Below are positions 36,441 to 48,172 of a DNA stretch of 64,000 nt, in pieces. The stretch comes from Flaccisagitta enflata. Lineage: Eukaryota > Chaetognatha > Sagittoidea > Aphragmophora. The translations under genes were made by a program, and so were the position numbers. Position 1 is the stretch's first letter; every line of letters begins with the position of its first letter. The notes beneath the pieces are model-generated. The model saw nothing but the letters and a program-made list of their open reading frames with translations. It did not search any database and was not told the origin of the DNA. The stretch lies in contig OZ231128.1 of assembly GCA_965153355.1 (NCBI GenBank), forward strand, positions 9,982,001 through 10,046,000, read 5' to 3'.

Positions 36441-37422
36441 CAGGTCGCCCAAGGGCAATATTTGGTCAGCGATACCCGTTGCCCTGCTTTGCTTGATTGT
36501 GTATTGGAGTGAGGGGAAGCAGGGCAGCGGCCCCGAAGGGGACAAAGTCCTGTAGAACACAGGGGGACTTTCGTTTGTTCTACCTGAAGAAGTGGATGAG
36601 ATGCTATAGAGGGCTGACTGAAGGCATTCAAGAGCCTAACTGAGGTTTAAGAAGGTTGATATAAGGCCTGAGATTGCTGATTGGAATTTTGAGAGGGCTG
36701 ACTTGAGGCTTAAGAGAGCTGGATTAAGGCTTGAAAGGCCAGAGGACTGATTTGACCTGGGAGCAATAAATTGAGGTTTAAATGGCTACTTTGAGGCCTG
36801 AGAGGCAGGGTACGACAAAGTGCCCAAGCACGCAAGCATTGCTTGTAGGCAGCGAACAAATTTTGTAGGCAGGGATATAGGGCAACAAATCAAAAAAGGA
36901 AGCAAATAGAAAGAAAAAGAGATTTGTTTATTAGAAATTAAGATCAAACACCTGTAAAAATTGCTAAGACTTTGTTGCCTTAATTCTAGTTTTTTGGTTC
37001 AGTAATTATTTTGTTCAACTCTCATATAAACATTTTGTAGGCAAGAAGTAGTAAGAAAAACTCGCTTGTAGGCAGCTGAAAATTTTGTCGGTTCCTGCTG
37101 AGAGGCCTAATTTGAGGCATGAGAGGCCAGGTTTGAGGCCTGAGAATTTGGATTTGAGGCCTGAGAAGCCAGATTTGAGGCCTGAGAGGCCAGATTTAAA
37201 GCCTGAGAGGCCAGATTTGAGGCCTGAATGGCCAGATTTGAGGCCTGGGAGGCCGGATTTGAGACCTGAGAGGCTGGATTTGAGGCCTGAGAGGCCAGAT
37301 TTGAGGCCTGAGGGGTCTGATGATGGAGGGGGACTAACGAACGGACGAATGAACAAACGGATGGACGGACAAACAAAAGTCCCCCTGTGTTCTTTGTCCC
37401 CTTCGGGGCCGCTGCCCAAAAA
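36441..37422 (-). mobile_element. Family C element, subfamily 3 (C8), split by a hAT insertion
   Basis: CAGGTCGCCCAAGGGCAA, GGTCAGCGATACCCG, GGGCAGCGGCCCCGAAGGGG, TCCTGTAGAACACAGGGGGA, a TTTGAGGCCTGAGAGGCCAG minisatellite split at 36806-37097, then TCCCCCTGTGTTC and GGGGCCGCTGCCCAAAAA. Removing the hAT element and one CTGAGAGG restores the minisatellite. Confidence 0.86.
36806..37097. mobile_element. Non-autonomous hAT-like element (hAT-N1, copy 2)
   Basis: CAGGGTACGACAAAGTGCCC at the left and TTTTGTCGGTTCCTG at the right, flanked by a perfect 8-base duplication CTGAGAGG (36798-36805 and 37098-37105). It matches the 718-1014 copy in both ends and in GCTTGTAGGCAGC motifs. 292 bases, non-coding. 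Confidence 0.92.
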
Positions 37423-37563
37423 CGTGGATGAGCTTGGAGAAATCATTGCGGTATACACATATACAGTACAGTAATGCAGTTGGGCAGGGTTAGTATGTAA
37501 GTGGGGGCTGTGGTCTGGTTGAGCAGGGGCAGTAATGCTCAGAATTAGCTTTTCCAGCTATTT

Positions 37564-38097
<534 letters not shown>

Positions 38098-38225
38098 TCT
38101 CTTCCTGATTTCATCAAAGAAATGAAGTTCCATTGCGGTTTTAATGACATTCTGGAGTGGAATAAAAGTGAATCACTTTGATTTTCCCTAACATTTACCA
38201 TCACTGTTTCTTCTATCTTTCTCTC

Positions 38226-38617
38226 TTTTTAGTCGTGTGCACGCGACTCTACACCCTGCTTTGTCCATCTGTCCGTCCGTCCGCCCGTCCATCCGTCCAT
38301 TCCTCCGTTGGTCCACATTTACTTTTTAGTTGCGGACACGCAACTCTATAAGAGGCTTTGTCCGTCCATTGGTTGGTTAATTGGTTGGTCGATCGGTCGG
38401 TCCGTGGACACAAGTCGAAAAGTGAAGAAGCGCGCATTTCCGCCCCTGCTCACCCGTCCGCAACTGGTGGCCGTGTATCCGGCCTTGTTTTATCAATTTT
38501 ATTCCCTTATGTCATCTTAAGTCATTTTAGAGTATGTTAAGTCATTCTAAGTCATTCTAAGTCATGCTAAGTCATTCTGTAAGTCTCGCACGCGACTTAT
38601 AGGTGTTGGCCTTGTTT
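38226..38617 (+). mobile_element. Family A element, TC long variant, interrupted by another family A
   Basis: Hairpin AGTCGTGTGCACGCGACT (38231-38248), a CCGT run, then the nested copy 38323-38490. After that come TCATTCTAAGT repeats, GCACGCGACTTATAGGTG and TTGGCCTTGTTT. Same 3' variant as 17167-18076. Confidence 0.75.
38323..38490 (+). mobile_element. Family A element, TT subfamily, nested
   Basis: TTTTT, hairpin AGTTGCGGACACGCAACT (38328-38345), a GGTT/CGGT run, CACCCGTCCGCAACTGGTGG and CCGGCCTTGTTT. It differs from its TC-type host in both hairpin and 3' copy together. Confidence 0.87.
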
Positions 38618-39372
38618 CTTTAAATGTCATTAACGAATGGAATTAAAAGCGGCAATTGAGATTGAAATCTGACAATCCATAAAGAATTGTTTTTTTTTCT
38701 CACAACATTGTAAATTACGAACTGTTTAATTTTGGTTTTTCACAACATAATATCAGATTATCATAATAAACAACTGCGTGATACCGCGGCACTAACCTCT
38801 TTACATACTAATACCGAGCAATAACGATTTTTTTTGGCAATTTGTCATTTTAACAATTACGAGTTCTTAAGCTTGAAATATAAATCCTTCAAATGCCTAT
38901 TCCCGATTGGCGTCTCATATTAGGCTACTAAACTGCAGCGATTGTGAGAGAAAGGGAGGGGAAAAAAAGCTGGCGGAAAATTGTTAATCGCTCATCGGAT
39001 GAAACATATGACGGAAAACAATTAAAATATGATTTGATTATTATTTGAGACTGTCATACTTGGTCATATTGATCAACTAGTGTTTTTTTTTTTCACTGAA
39101 AATCATCACATTTTGTAGAAAACTGATAAGCTGTCGGAATACCATCCCCTGAGCTCATACTAAGGCCCATTCGCTTAACTACGCATAATCACTGTGTAGA
39201 ACTCACAATACTGAATTCAAATCTATTTTCAAAAAATATTTTCGGCGATACTGACGATAGCTAGCAGCGTTTACGTAAGCCTAGGTCTGAAGTAGAAAGA
39301 GAGTAAATATCACCACGGAATCAAAGCAAAGATCTGACGTGAACAATTTTCGCGTTGATACAGAAGCTGATT
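38618..39372. other. Unique AT-rich stretch
   Basis: No gene or repeat recognised. Confidence 0.5.
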
Positions 39373-39577
39373 TTTTTAAGTCGCATGTTACGCTATTCTA
39401 AACTCTGCTTTGTTGGTCCGTCCATCTATCCGTCCGCCGTCTGTCCGTCCATCCGTCCATCCATCCGTCAGTCACGCTTTACTTTTTTGCGGTTTTTGCC
39501 CTTACTGCTCCTGCCCAAATGATTTTGTGACCTCCATTACGGCCCGTGCCCACCGGCACGCGACTGGGGTAGCCGAT
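39373..39577 (+). mobile_element. Family A element, TC subfamily, degenerate
   Basis: TTTTTTTAAGTCGCATGTTACGC (decayed hairpin), a CCGT/CATC run, CTGCTCCTGCCCAAATG, GGCACGCGACTGGGGTAGCC. The GGCCTTGTTT end is decayed. Confidence 0.72.
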
Positions 39578-40731
39578 GTCCTCAGTCCAAAAAAATGAGA
39601 AAAGAAAAGACATAGTTCTCTTCCATAATCGATTACGTAGAGAAATGTATTTGAAAAGGCAAAATTTCTCTTTGAGAGTTTGAGGATTTCAACAGCACGG
39701 ACCGAAAAAATTTCAATTTCAATTTCAATTTCAAACAGTTTATTTCCCCCAAAAAAGTGACAGTGGTTACAGAATGTAAATAAGTTACGAGGGGGAGGAC
39801 CGTGCTTAGGCCCCTTACGTCTACTACAATTTAAATTGATCTTTTGTTGATTTGTTTGTGACAGGCCTGCTCTCGTTGGCCCTCTTATTATAGTTGCTCA
39901 GTTGAAATAAATAAGCAGTTAACTACAAGTCATTAACAAGAAAAAAAGTCATTAACAAGAAATAAAGAGTAATGAAACGTACGAGTACGTTAAACAGTAA
40001 CATTGAAAGGCTAGTATAAATATATAGTACAGTATGGTACAATTACCATGTAACAACAGTGGTGGGTCAGAGAAGAGAGAAAAAAAAAAGAGAACAAACA
40101 CAGTGTCTTACCTTAGTTATAAAGTAAACATGGATGAATATTGTTTGGTTTTTTTTTTTTTTTGGGGGGGGGACAGTTCCGATATCCATTGTAAAGATTC
40201 CAAGATATGAGATGTGATTATACCACCAAAGGATAATCCCCACTCCTCGATGGAGGATTGAGAACTATTTTGAAACAATTGGAATCATTAATAATTGATG
40301 ACAATTTCATTAATTTACTATTACATAAAAGTCATTAAGTAATAAAAAGAGAAAAGAGTTGCTCTTTGTAAGGAAAGTTACCGATGCCAAAAGGCGGTGC
40401 TGCTCTGGACACATACATGTACATTGCAGCTAGTCTGTCCGAAGACGCCCATCTCAGGTGCTAAGAAAATTCTGGGTGCTACGTGTGACTATTGAGATGA
40501 GGGATAATCTGATAACCCATGGACTGGAGCCCAAGGGTCGTCGGATTTTGAAAGAGGAGAGAGGAAGATTATTTAGTGCATGTTTTGAGGTGAGATCTTA
40601 AAATAAAGGGGGAAAGGGAATCAGATTTTGGATGGGTAATGACCTAGCAAACCTAACTCAGACAAATCTAACCTATCCTAGACAAACCTGACCTAAACTT
40701 ACCTGACCAATTATAGCAGTGAAGAATGGAG

Positions 40732-43650
40732 TCATGAGTGGTGGATTCTATCTTTGCACCTGGGATTATTACAATCGCTTTTATGGTCATATTTATTTAG
40801 GATGGATTTCTTTATGCTTCTCTTGAAATGTGGTTTTTGCTCAATTTTCCTAAGATCAAGAGAGGTGTTGTTCCATAAGACTGAACCCTTATAGCTATAG
40901 CTATTAGATGCAGCCCTAGTCTTGTAATTGGGTATTTTCAGATTTAAAGGATTCTGAGTGTGTCCCCTTAGGTTATGTTCAGAATTATTCCGTTCAAAAA
41001 GATTTCTAATGTTGATAGGGGCCCTTCCGTAAAAGCAATCATGAGTTAAAGTCAAACATTGTTGTTCATAGAGATCATTAAATTTCAAGAGTCCAAGCTT
41101 TTTCATTCTCGGTTCTGTGTGGGCAGAAAAGTATGATTTGGTTATTGTTCTTATTGCTCTTTTTTGTATAGATACAATTCTTTTACTACTCTGGGCACAG
41201 CAGCCTCCCCAGGCGGGCAGCCCATACATGATGTGTGGCTGGATAAATGAGTGATAGAGGATTTTCAGAGTAGGTGGGGGGAGTAAATTTTTCACTCGGT
41301 TCAGCATACTGTTATTGCGGGATATTTTATTAGCTACATTTGTACAGTGCTTCTCCCAACTGAGTGTTCCATCGATTGTAATTCCGAGGAATGGAGCATC
41401 GTTGCAAATAACCAGGGGAATGCCATCAAGGAAAATTTGAATTTGCTCATGATTTTGTGGTAGAGATTTTCGCCTAAATATCACAGCTTTAGTTTTTGTG
41501 GGATTTAGCTTTAGTTGATTTGCTTTGAAATAGTCACTTATATCTACAAGTTCCCGATTTAATTCATCAGCGATCTTTTCTAAATTATCACCTTTGATGA
41601 GTAAATTTGTATCATCCGCGAAAGTGACGCATTTGAGGTTTGCAACCGAAGGCAGGTCATTGATGTATAGTAGGAATAATAGTGGTCCCAGAATGCTACC
41701 TTGGGGAACCCCGGTCATTAGTGGTAGGCAAGCACTTTTGCATCCATTCAATTCAACATACTGTAGGCGGTTACTAAGATATGAGTCAAACCACATCTAT
41801 GCTGTGCCTCGTATGCCGTAATGATCCAATTTTTTTAATAATATGTCATGATTAAGGGTATCGAACGCTTTCGATAAATCACAGAATACTCCTATTGCAT
41901 AGTTGCCAGATTCTATGGTGTCTTCAATAGTTTTTATGAAATCTAATGTGGCATGGGTGGTATTGTGATTGGATCTAAATCCATGTTGTGATTTAAAAAG
42001 TATTTCGTAGCGTACCAGAAACTCAAAGACTTTGTTATAAATTAGACGTTCAATTATTTTAGAAATCACTGGTAAAAGGGATATTGGTCTATAATTCTCA
42101 TAGTTTCGCTTGTCACCTTTGAGCTTGTAAACTGGGATAACTCGAGCTATTTTACCACCTTCTGGGAATATTCCTGTGTTTTGGGAGCAGTTAACAAGAT
42201 GCGCTAGTACGGGAGCTAGGATATCTACATCACTGAGAACAATGTGCTGCTGGAAGCCAGATGAATCAGTGCTAGTTTTTTTAGTAAATTTTTTGCAAAC
42301 TTGTATGATGTCATCTTGTGTTACGTCGCTAAAAAGAAGAGAGTTGGGATTTCTGTTTGAGTTTTTAAGTAAGTAGTGCTGTGGGTTGTGAGTTGGCTTA
42401 CCAACACTTTTATTTGTTTCTGTTCCTATTTTAGCATAGTAAGCATTAAAATTTTCTGAGTTTATTTGAGGGTCTCTGATTATGCTACCTTGATAATGAA
42501 ATTCAGTAGGAATGTCTTCTTTGTTACTCATTTTATTAGTTGCTTTTTTAATAATATTCCAATGTTTTTTTATGTTACCGTAGCTGTCTTCTATTTGCTG
42601 TCTCATGTATTCCCTCTCTGCCTTCCGTATTTTTGACACAATTTCATTTCTCAGTTTCTTATAGTCATCACGTCTGTGTTTCTGTTTTGCTAGTCTGTCT
42701 CTTCTCCTTATATCAGCCAGTATCTCAGTGCTAATCCATGGATCTCGTTTGAATCTGTTTGACCGTTGCTTTTGGAACTTGATTGTAATGGTTTCATTGT
42801 AATGAAAGCCATACTTCTGTTGAATCATGTCGTAAATAACATTTGGGTCATCCTGGTCTAGAACTAATTTCCAGTCTTCCCGTTTTAATCTGTCACGCCT
42901 TGCTTGGCTATCTTGCTGAGTAAAGAAGGACTTACAAATGAACTTTTTTTTCTCTTTTGGGGCTATGTCAGACTTGAGGATAGAGAATACTGGTAAATGA
43001 TCTGTATAACCACTGTTTCCAGCAATTTCAGTATCAATAATGCCGCTTACTAGATGCTCCCCGCCATCTTTAGTAAATATATGATCAATCAATGTTGCAC
43101 TTTGTTTCTTAATTCTTGTAGGTCTAACTATTCTAGGAAGCAGCTTGTGATTAATGATCAGATCCATATAATTAGCGGTTGGTAAGTGGGTCTCGTATTT
43201 CAGCAAATCTAGGTTAAAGTCACCAATAAGTACTAGTTCACTTTTGTTCTTTTTAGCAATTCTGAGAGTTTTTTCAAGTTCAGTTTCAAACGTTTCATTA
43301 CATTCATTATTTGGCGGTCTATAAATTGCAGCTATGATGAGATCTTTTTTATAATTAACATTTTTAGTGGCTATAGCATCGGGTATCGTTATTATTAAGT
43401 TTTCAAATTTTTCATCATGAAATGGAATTTGGTCAAGAATCTTAACCCCATTACTTATTCGCTGACTCACAAATATTCCCACTCCACCTCCTTTCCTTGT
43501 AGAACGTCCTCTATGATAGAATTCATAACCAGGAACTATTGATTTAAGTTCAGATTCTGTATAGCCAGCACAGGTGGTTTTAGTGAGATGAGTTTCAACT
43601 ACGACGATTATGTCAGGACTTTTTTCGGGAGTGGAAATGTTACTGATAAA
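40732..43650 (-). pseudogene. LINE ORF2, endonuclease/reverse transcriptase, one nonsense codon
   Basis: Main part of ORF2. The endonuclease has VVVETHL, YRPP, GDFN, TLIDHI and YTDHLPVFS motifs (APE-type, nicks target DNA). The reverse transcriptase has YRPISLLPVISKIIERL, FCDLSKAFDTLNH, GVPQGSILGPLLFLLYINDL and the catalytic FADD. An in-frame TAG at 41797-41799 lies where the sister copy has Leu (GIRGTA-stop-MWF versus GIRGTALKWF), so the protein is cut between the palm motifs. The C-terminal end is CNNPRCKD, a possible CCHC-like remnant. The N-terminal part lies at 44958-45194. Confidence 0.88.
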
Positions 43651-43805
43651 CAGCCCTGATTTTAGAGCGGGCCCGCGGGCCCGAGGCCCGCATTTTGGCT
43701 GTAGGGCCCGCAAGTTTTTCTTGCTGCGGGCCCGACAGGCCCGCTCTCATTTTGCTTGAAATTTCTTGTTATTGCTCAAGTGGGGATATTGATTTTCAAT
43801 CGCAC

Positions 43806-43857
<52 letters not shown>

Positions 43858-43954
43858 CAGACAGAGAGAGACTATCAACTTTACTTCTTTTTCTATTCCT
43901 CTCTTTTTTCCTTCTTTTTTCTTTCTCTCTCTTTTTTCTTTTTTTTTTTTATAC

Positions 43955-44481
43955 TTTTTGGGCAGCGGCCCCAAAGGGCCGATGTCCTGTAGGACACAGG
44001 GGTGAATTTCCAGACGTCTGTCCGTCCGTCCGTCCGTCTGTCCATCCGTCCGTCCGTCCGTCCCCCCCTAGGCCCCTTTCAGGCCCATAATCAGTCCTTT
44101 CAGGCCCAAAATAAGCTCTCTCAAGCCCAAAATCAGCTCACAAAAGCCCTAAATCAGCCTTATTAAGCCCGAAATCAGCCATTTCAAGCCCAAATTCAGC
44201 CCTTTCAAACATAAAATCTGACCACTTGGGTCTCAATTCAGCCCTTAAAATGACCCTCTCAGGTCTCTTATCTGCCCTCATCCCTGATCTTCTTATTGTG
44301 CTCCAATCAATCAAATCAGCTCTTGGATATGCCTCCTCAGGACGTCTGGAAATTCACCCCTGTGTCCTACAGGACATCGGCCCTTTGGGGCCGCTGCCCT
44401 GCTCTCACTCCACTTCTTCAACTGATCACTCCAAGCAGGGCATCAGGTACCGCTGACCATGTGCGATCCTTGGGTGACTAG
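43955..44481 (+). mobile_element. Family C element, subfamily 2 (C9), nested in hAT in LINE
   Basis: TTTTTGGGCAGCGGCCCCAA, GATGTCCTGTAGGACACAGG, GGTGAATTTCCAGACGTC, a TCCG run, a TCAAGCCCAAAATCAGC-type minisatellite (about 44070-44330), inverted GACGTCTGGAAATTCACCCC and CCTACAGGACATCGGCCC, GCCGCTGCCCTGC...GCAGGGCA, GGTACCGCTGACCATGTGCG and mini-hairpin ATCCTTGGGT with GACTAG. Confidence 0.87.
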
Positions 44482-44778
44482 TTTCTTTCTTTTTTTTCTT
44501 CCATCCTTTTTTCCTTGTTATTTTTCTTTTCTTCTTTTCTTCTTTTTTTTTTTCTTTTCTTCTTTTCTTCTTTCCTTCTTTCCTTCTTTCCTTTTTTTCT
44601 TGTTTTCTTTTTTCTTTTTTTTTCTTTATCATTTTTTTCCTGTTTTTCTTTCCTTTTTTTCAGATCATCATTTTTTCATTTTGTCATTTTCTTTTTTTTT
44701 TTTTTTTCTTTGATCTCTTTGTGTTGTGTATACATTCTTTTCCTTTCATAACTATACCATCTTTTATCATTCCTTCTA

Positions 44779-44838
<60 letters not shown>
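44482..44838. repeat. Pyrimidine tract and CT run inside the hAT element
   Basis: TTTC/TTCTT-rich tract at 44482-44710 and CT at 44782-44838. Confidence 0.88.
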
Positions 44839-44839
<1 letters not shown>

Positions 44840-44957
44840 GACAGTAGTTCTGGCACATGTCGGGCCCGCTGTTTCTCTGTCGGGCACGCTAAAATTGATG
44901 GAAGCGGGCCCGACTGGCCCGCTAAAGAAAATCACTAAGATCAGGGCTGCTGATAAA

Positions 44958-45194
44958 CAGTTTTAAAGATCGAAGTTTGGTCAGGAGGTTGGCAATATTT
45001 ATTGAAAAAATGGTTAGGTTTTGCCTATCACTAAACTTTTGACTAGTTACTAACTCTATAAATTCCGTTTCCGAGTAATAAAGACTATCACAAAGATCCG
45101 CGTTCTGAGCCTCATTATCATCGGTAGAATAGATATTACATAAATTTTTACTGTCATCTGTTAGGACATCAGATATAGCTAGCTCATCTGTCAT
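44958..45194 (-). pseudogene. LINE ORF2, N-terminal part
   Basis: From ATG at 45194 the frame runs through QNLTIFSINIANLLTKLRSL to the hAT target site and continues at 43650 once the insertion and one 8-base duplicate are removed. The LTIFSINIANL-type start is usual for the first strand of the APE endonuclease domain. Confidence 0.85.
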
Positions 45195-45835
45195 CTAGAA
45201 AAAAGAAAGCTAGGAATAACTAGGCAAGAGAGGTCAATCTAGCAAAATAAGGGGGCAAATTAGGGACCAGTCCCAGGGGAATCTCAAATGTCTCGTCTAT
45301 TTAGATTGTGCCTTGAATCTGCAAATTAACAGCAGACTTTTTAGGGATTAACCTTAACTGAGATTTGTTCTAACCCTCAACGCAATATTTCATGAGGGGG
45401 GGGGTGTAGTGTAAAACGTAGTAATAGAGGATTCGGTTGGCAGCTACACAGCGATGTCTTAATCTTTGGTACAATGGCTTATATAAATTGGTATTAAGGA
45501 GTGTTTCCTACTGCAAATGAAATTTATTATTTCAAGCTTAAATTTTGAGAATGAAATCATGGATACTGCAGTAATAATGCCACGGAATATAAAAATCAAA
45601 TTTTGTAAGGATTTAAAATCAAAGTGGCTATAAAAACGCACTTAAGTATAAAAAATGGCATTGGAATAAAAGTGACTACACCAAAAAATAAAAGCGTAAA
45701 GGGGGCAAAGCACAGTCCATATGCAATATGATAAAAGAAAAAAAACCGCGATAATTATGGAGGAGAACAAGTTAGACTATGGATAAAATGCGGTGATTGA
45801 GATAGAAAGTTACCAGGATGAGGAAATTGCAGTCA
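45195..45835. other. LINE inter-ORF region
   Basis: About 640 bases between ORF1 and ORF2 with no long frame, including a GGGGGGGGGTG run near 45396. Confidence 0.6.
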
Positions 45836-46696
45836 TTAATCGACGTTCATTGAAAGCACAGGATTAACGGTGTCAGATGCGATATTTTTTTCGATGTCGT
45901 CTTTTTCATCTTTGCTGAGAAGGCGAAAGGGTTTGAAGACGTTGGTGCCTTGAAGTGAGAGAACGGCGAGGGTGCAGGCTGGGTCGACGAGTCTGCGATC
46001 TTCGACTTTGAATGGCAGCGGCGTTTTCTGTTGGCCGTCGATCTCGTAGAGGGTGATGAAAGGCGCTTTTAGCGATTCATTCAGAGTGTATCTCTTGTTT
46101 CCGTTGGAGCCCGCAATGAGATTTTTGCGGGATTTCAAGCCTTCGTTACGAAGACATTCGATGATGACGGGGAGATGAGAGTTGATGCGGACGACTTCCG
46201 GTTCTTTTCCTCTCTTTGGTGCCAGCTTGGACAGCTGTAGCCCCTCTGCTTTACGCACTCGCTCTTTGATCTCGTTCGCGAGCCACGATTCGGTGAAGGC
46301 GAAGATGATCGTCGCATTGTTGTTCTTGCCCAGTGGATGAGCGTCACGGAGAATTCGTTTTAGTTCCTTTTTTCCGTTGGCGCTCGTGGCGAAGAGGACG
46401 TCTTCGGCGAGGACGTTGGTTTCGATGAAGGCGCGCTTGGCCATCTCCGCGCGCCAGTCTCGTCGTTGTAAAGCATTTTTCCCGTGATAATCTTTAATGA
46501 GGTATTGGAGGCCGGCGACTTTAATATTGTTCTCAAATTGTTTACATTGGGCCTCAAGGAAATCGCGCTTTTGAATCGTGACGACGGCGATTTTCGCTTC
46601 CAAGATTTGGGCGTTAAGCGTGGATTCCAATTGATTGACTTTGGCGACTGCACTGGCGGCAGAGGCAGCAGCAGCGGCGGCGGCAGCGGCGGCCAT
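45836..46696 (-). CDS. LINE ORF1-like protein, 286 aa
   Basis: Intact frame in the position and orientation expected for ORF1 of the LINE. It has an Ala-rich start, then a coiled-coil-like segment (KVNQLESTLNAQILEAKIAV), then a basic domain with ATIIFAFTESWLANEIKERV and a Lys/Arg-rich C-terminal half. The layout suggests an RNA-binding chaperone of the L1 ORF1p kind (coiled coil, RRM, C-terminal domain), but the RRM assignment is inference and similarity is weak. No zinc knuckle is visible. It could instead be a captured gene, but the context argues for ORF1. Confidence 0.65.
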   Translation of the reverse strand: MAAAAAAAAAASAASAVAKVNQLESTLNAQILEAKIAVVTIQKRDFLEAQCKQFENNIKVAGLQYLIKDYHGKNALQRRDWRAEMAKRAFIETNVLAEDVLFATSANGKKELKRILRDAHPLGKNNNATIIFAFTESWLANEIKERVRKAEGLQLSKLAPKRGKEPEVVRINSHLPVIIECLRNEGLKSRKNLIAGSNGNKRYTLNESLKAPFITLYEIDGQQKTPLPFKVEDRRLVDPACTLAVLSLQGTNVFKPFRLLSKDEKDDIEKNIASDTVNPVLSMNVD

Positions 46697-46707
46697 CGTA
46701 CGTCAAA

Positions 46708-46868
46708 GAAGTAGACTGCGTCGGCGATAAGGAGTAGACTGTGCCGGCAATGAGAAGTAGACTGCGTTGGCGATGAGAAGTAGACTGCGTTGGCGATGAG
46801 AAGTAGACTGCGTTGACGATAGGAAGTAGACTGCGTCAGCGATAAGAAGACTGCGTTGGCGAAGGCGT
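46708..46868 (-). repeat. 23-base tandem repeats upstream of LINE ORF1
   Basis: GTAGACTGCGTTGGCGATGAGAA-type units repeat about seven times just upstream of the ORF1 start. By position they form the LINE 5' UTR and could act as promoter monomers; that function is inference. Confidence 0.78.
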
Positions 46869-48172
46869 TGAGGAAAGTCTGAAGGGAAGCTTGACTTCAG
46901 AGTCGTCGCCTGTGGGGATTACCAGCGCATTCAGGCCTGCAGGAAAATAGAAAAAGGCACAGTTAATTAAGTAAGCATGTTTTTAAGTCAAGGAAGTAAC
47001 ACTGCGTATCTATTGCCTGTCACTATGATAGTAGAACACGTCAGTTAGTCCAGACTCAGTGCCACTCCGTATTTCTAAAGTAAGTGAGTGTTGTAAAACT
47101 ATTTTATTCTACGTGAAACGTGAACAGATGTTCTAAACTAAGTTTTACTTTTTAAAAGCGACATTTCGTGGCAATCTATAGTTTTGTATTCTACAGTGCA
47201 CTGAGAAGAAAGGAAAAAGATACTAGGCCAGGGGATAATGCGGAGAAGCAAATACTGGTAACGGGAATAATTTTTAGTGAAAAAGCAAGTATTACCGCGA
47301 ACTCCAGGAAATTATTAGTGTCATAGTATGAGCACATATGAAAAATATTCAGAGCACCAAGAAAGTAAAAAGAAAAACAAAGCCGAGGGTTTTACAACAC
47401 CAGGCGACCACGCTTGTTGGCCGCATTTTAGACACATGGAGACAGATGAGGCGCCCGAAGGCCACGGCCCCTTGACGATAAACCTAGTTAATTCACATGT
47501 TGGTTGAGAATAGTATCAGTATCGGACTTTTTTTTATTCTTTCTTTTTTCGAAGACGAACAGCGTTTGTGTGTTTATGTTTCACCGAGTAATAAATCGTT
47601 AGTCGGGGGTTTGTTTATATATGCAGAACGGTAAAGAAACACAACACGGTGCGTACGATGTCCCGGTTGCAGTTGTACACGTCCTGTTTAAGTCACGTGG
47701 ACGTGGAGCTGTTTAACTTAATTCAATTTTTAACGACGTGACGTAGAGATATGTTCAACTTAGATATTCAATTATATGACGTTGAGTTTGTCTAGTTTCA
47801 AAGTTTGTTTGTTTCTTTTTATCTTCTTTGTATCGCAAAGTTCTTACTTTTTGATGTCGACCACACGTTGATACGTTAAATCCGCCCATGCGTTGTTGAA
47901 ATCGAGTCGGCATCAAACCGTGAGGACCTTAATTAAGCAACTAAAAGAATTTTAGCAAAATTTCATTAAAAACTTTGATTTACTTGTTTTTCCCATATGA
48001 ATTGCATAGTTAAAACTACTTTTGAGGTCAGAATGTAATGAAAGTGTATACAACATTTGTCCTGCGAAAGCATTTTTGCAGCATTATTGTCCTCAATGCA
48101 AAAGTAATGGTGAAACACTTTATTTTCCTTCAAAAATTTGCCGTCCTAATGAAATCTATTCAGCCCCATTAG
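46869..48172. other. Unique stretch
   Basis: No gene recognised. May include the true 5' end of the LINE. Confidence 0.5.

Larger units (their letters stand above)
43651..44949. mobile_element. Non-autonomous hAT-like element inside LINE ORF2
   Basis: Ends CAGCCCTGATTTTAG and CTAAGATCAGGGCTG are inverted repeats with one mismatch. They are flanked by a perfect 8-base duplication CTGATAAA (43643-43650 and 44950-44957). GGGCCCG-type subterminal repeats cluster at both ends (43666-43745 and 44861-44922). The interior is a GA run, a family C copy and pyrimidine tracts, with no transposase. Precise removal rejoins the LINE frame (LKLFIS to NISTPEK). Confidence 0.92.
39711..46868 (-). mobile_element. 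Near full-length CR1/jockey-like LINE, split by a hAT insertion
   Basis: Minus-strand order: 23-base tandem repeats (46868-46708), ORF1 (46696-45836), ORF2 (45194 to 40732, split by 43651-44949), 3' UTR, and a GAAATT-type tail ending at about 39711. The shared 3' end GGGAAATAAACTGTTTGAAA also terminates the plus-strand copy at 59175. About 5.9 kb without the insertion. No flanking target duplication was identified and the exact 5' end is uncertain. Confidence 0.88.
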
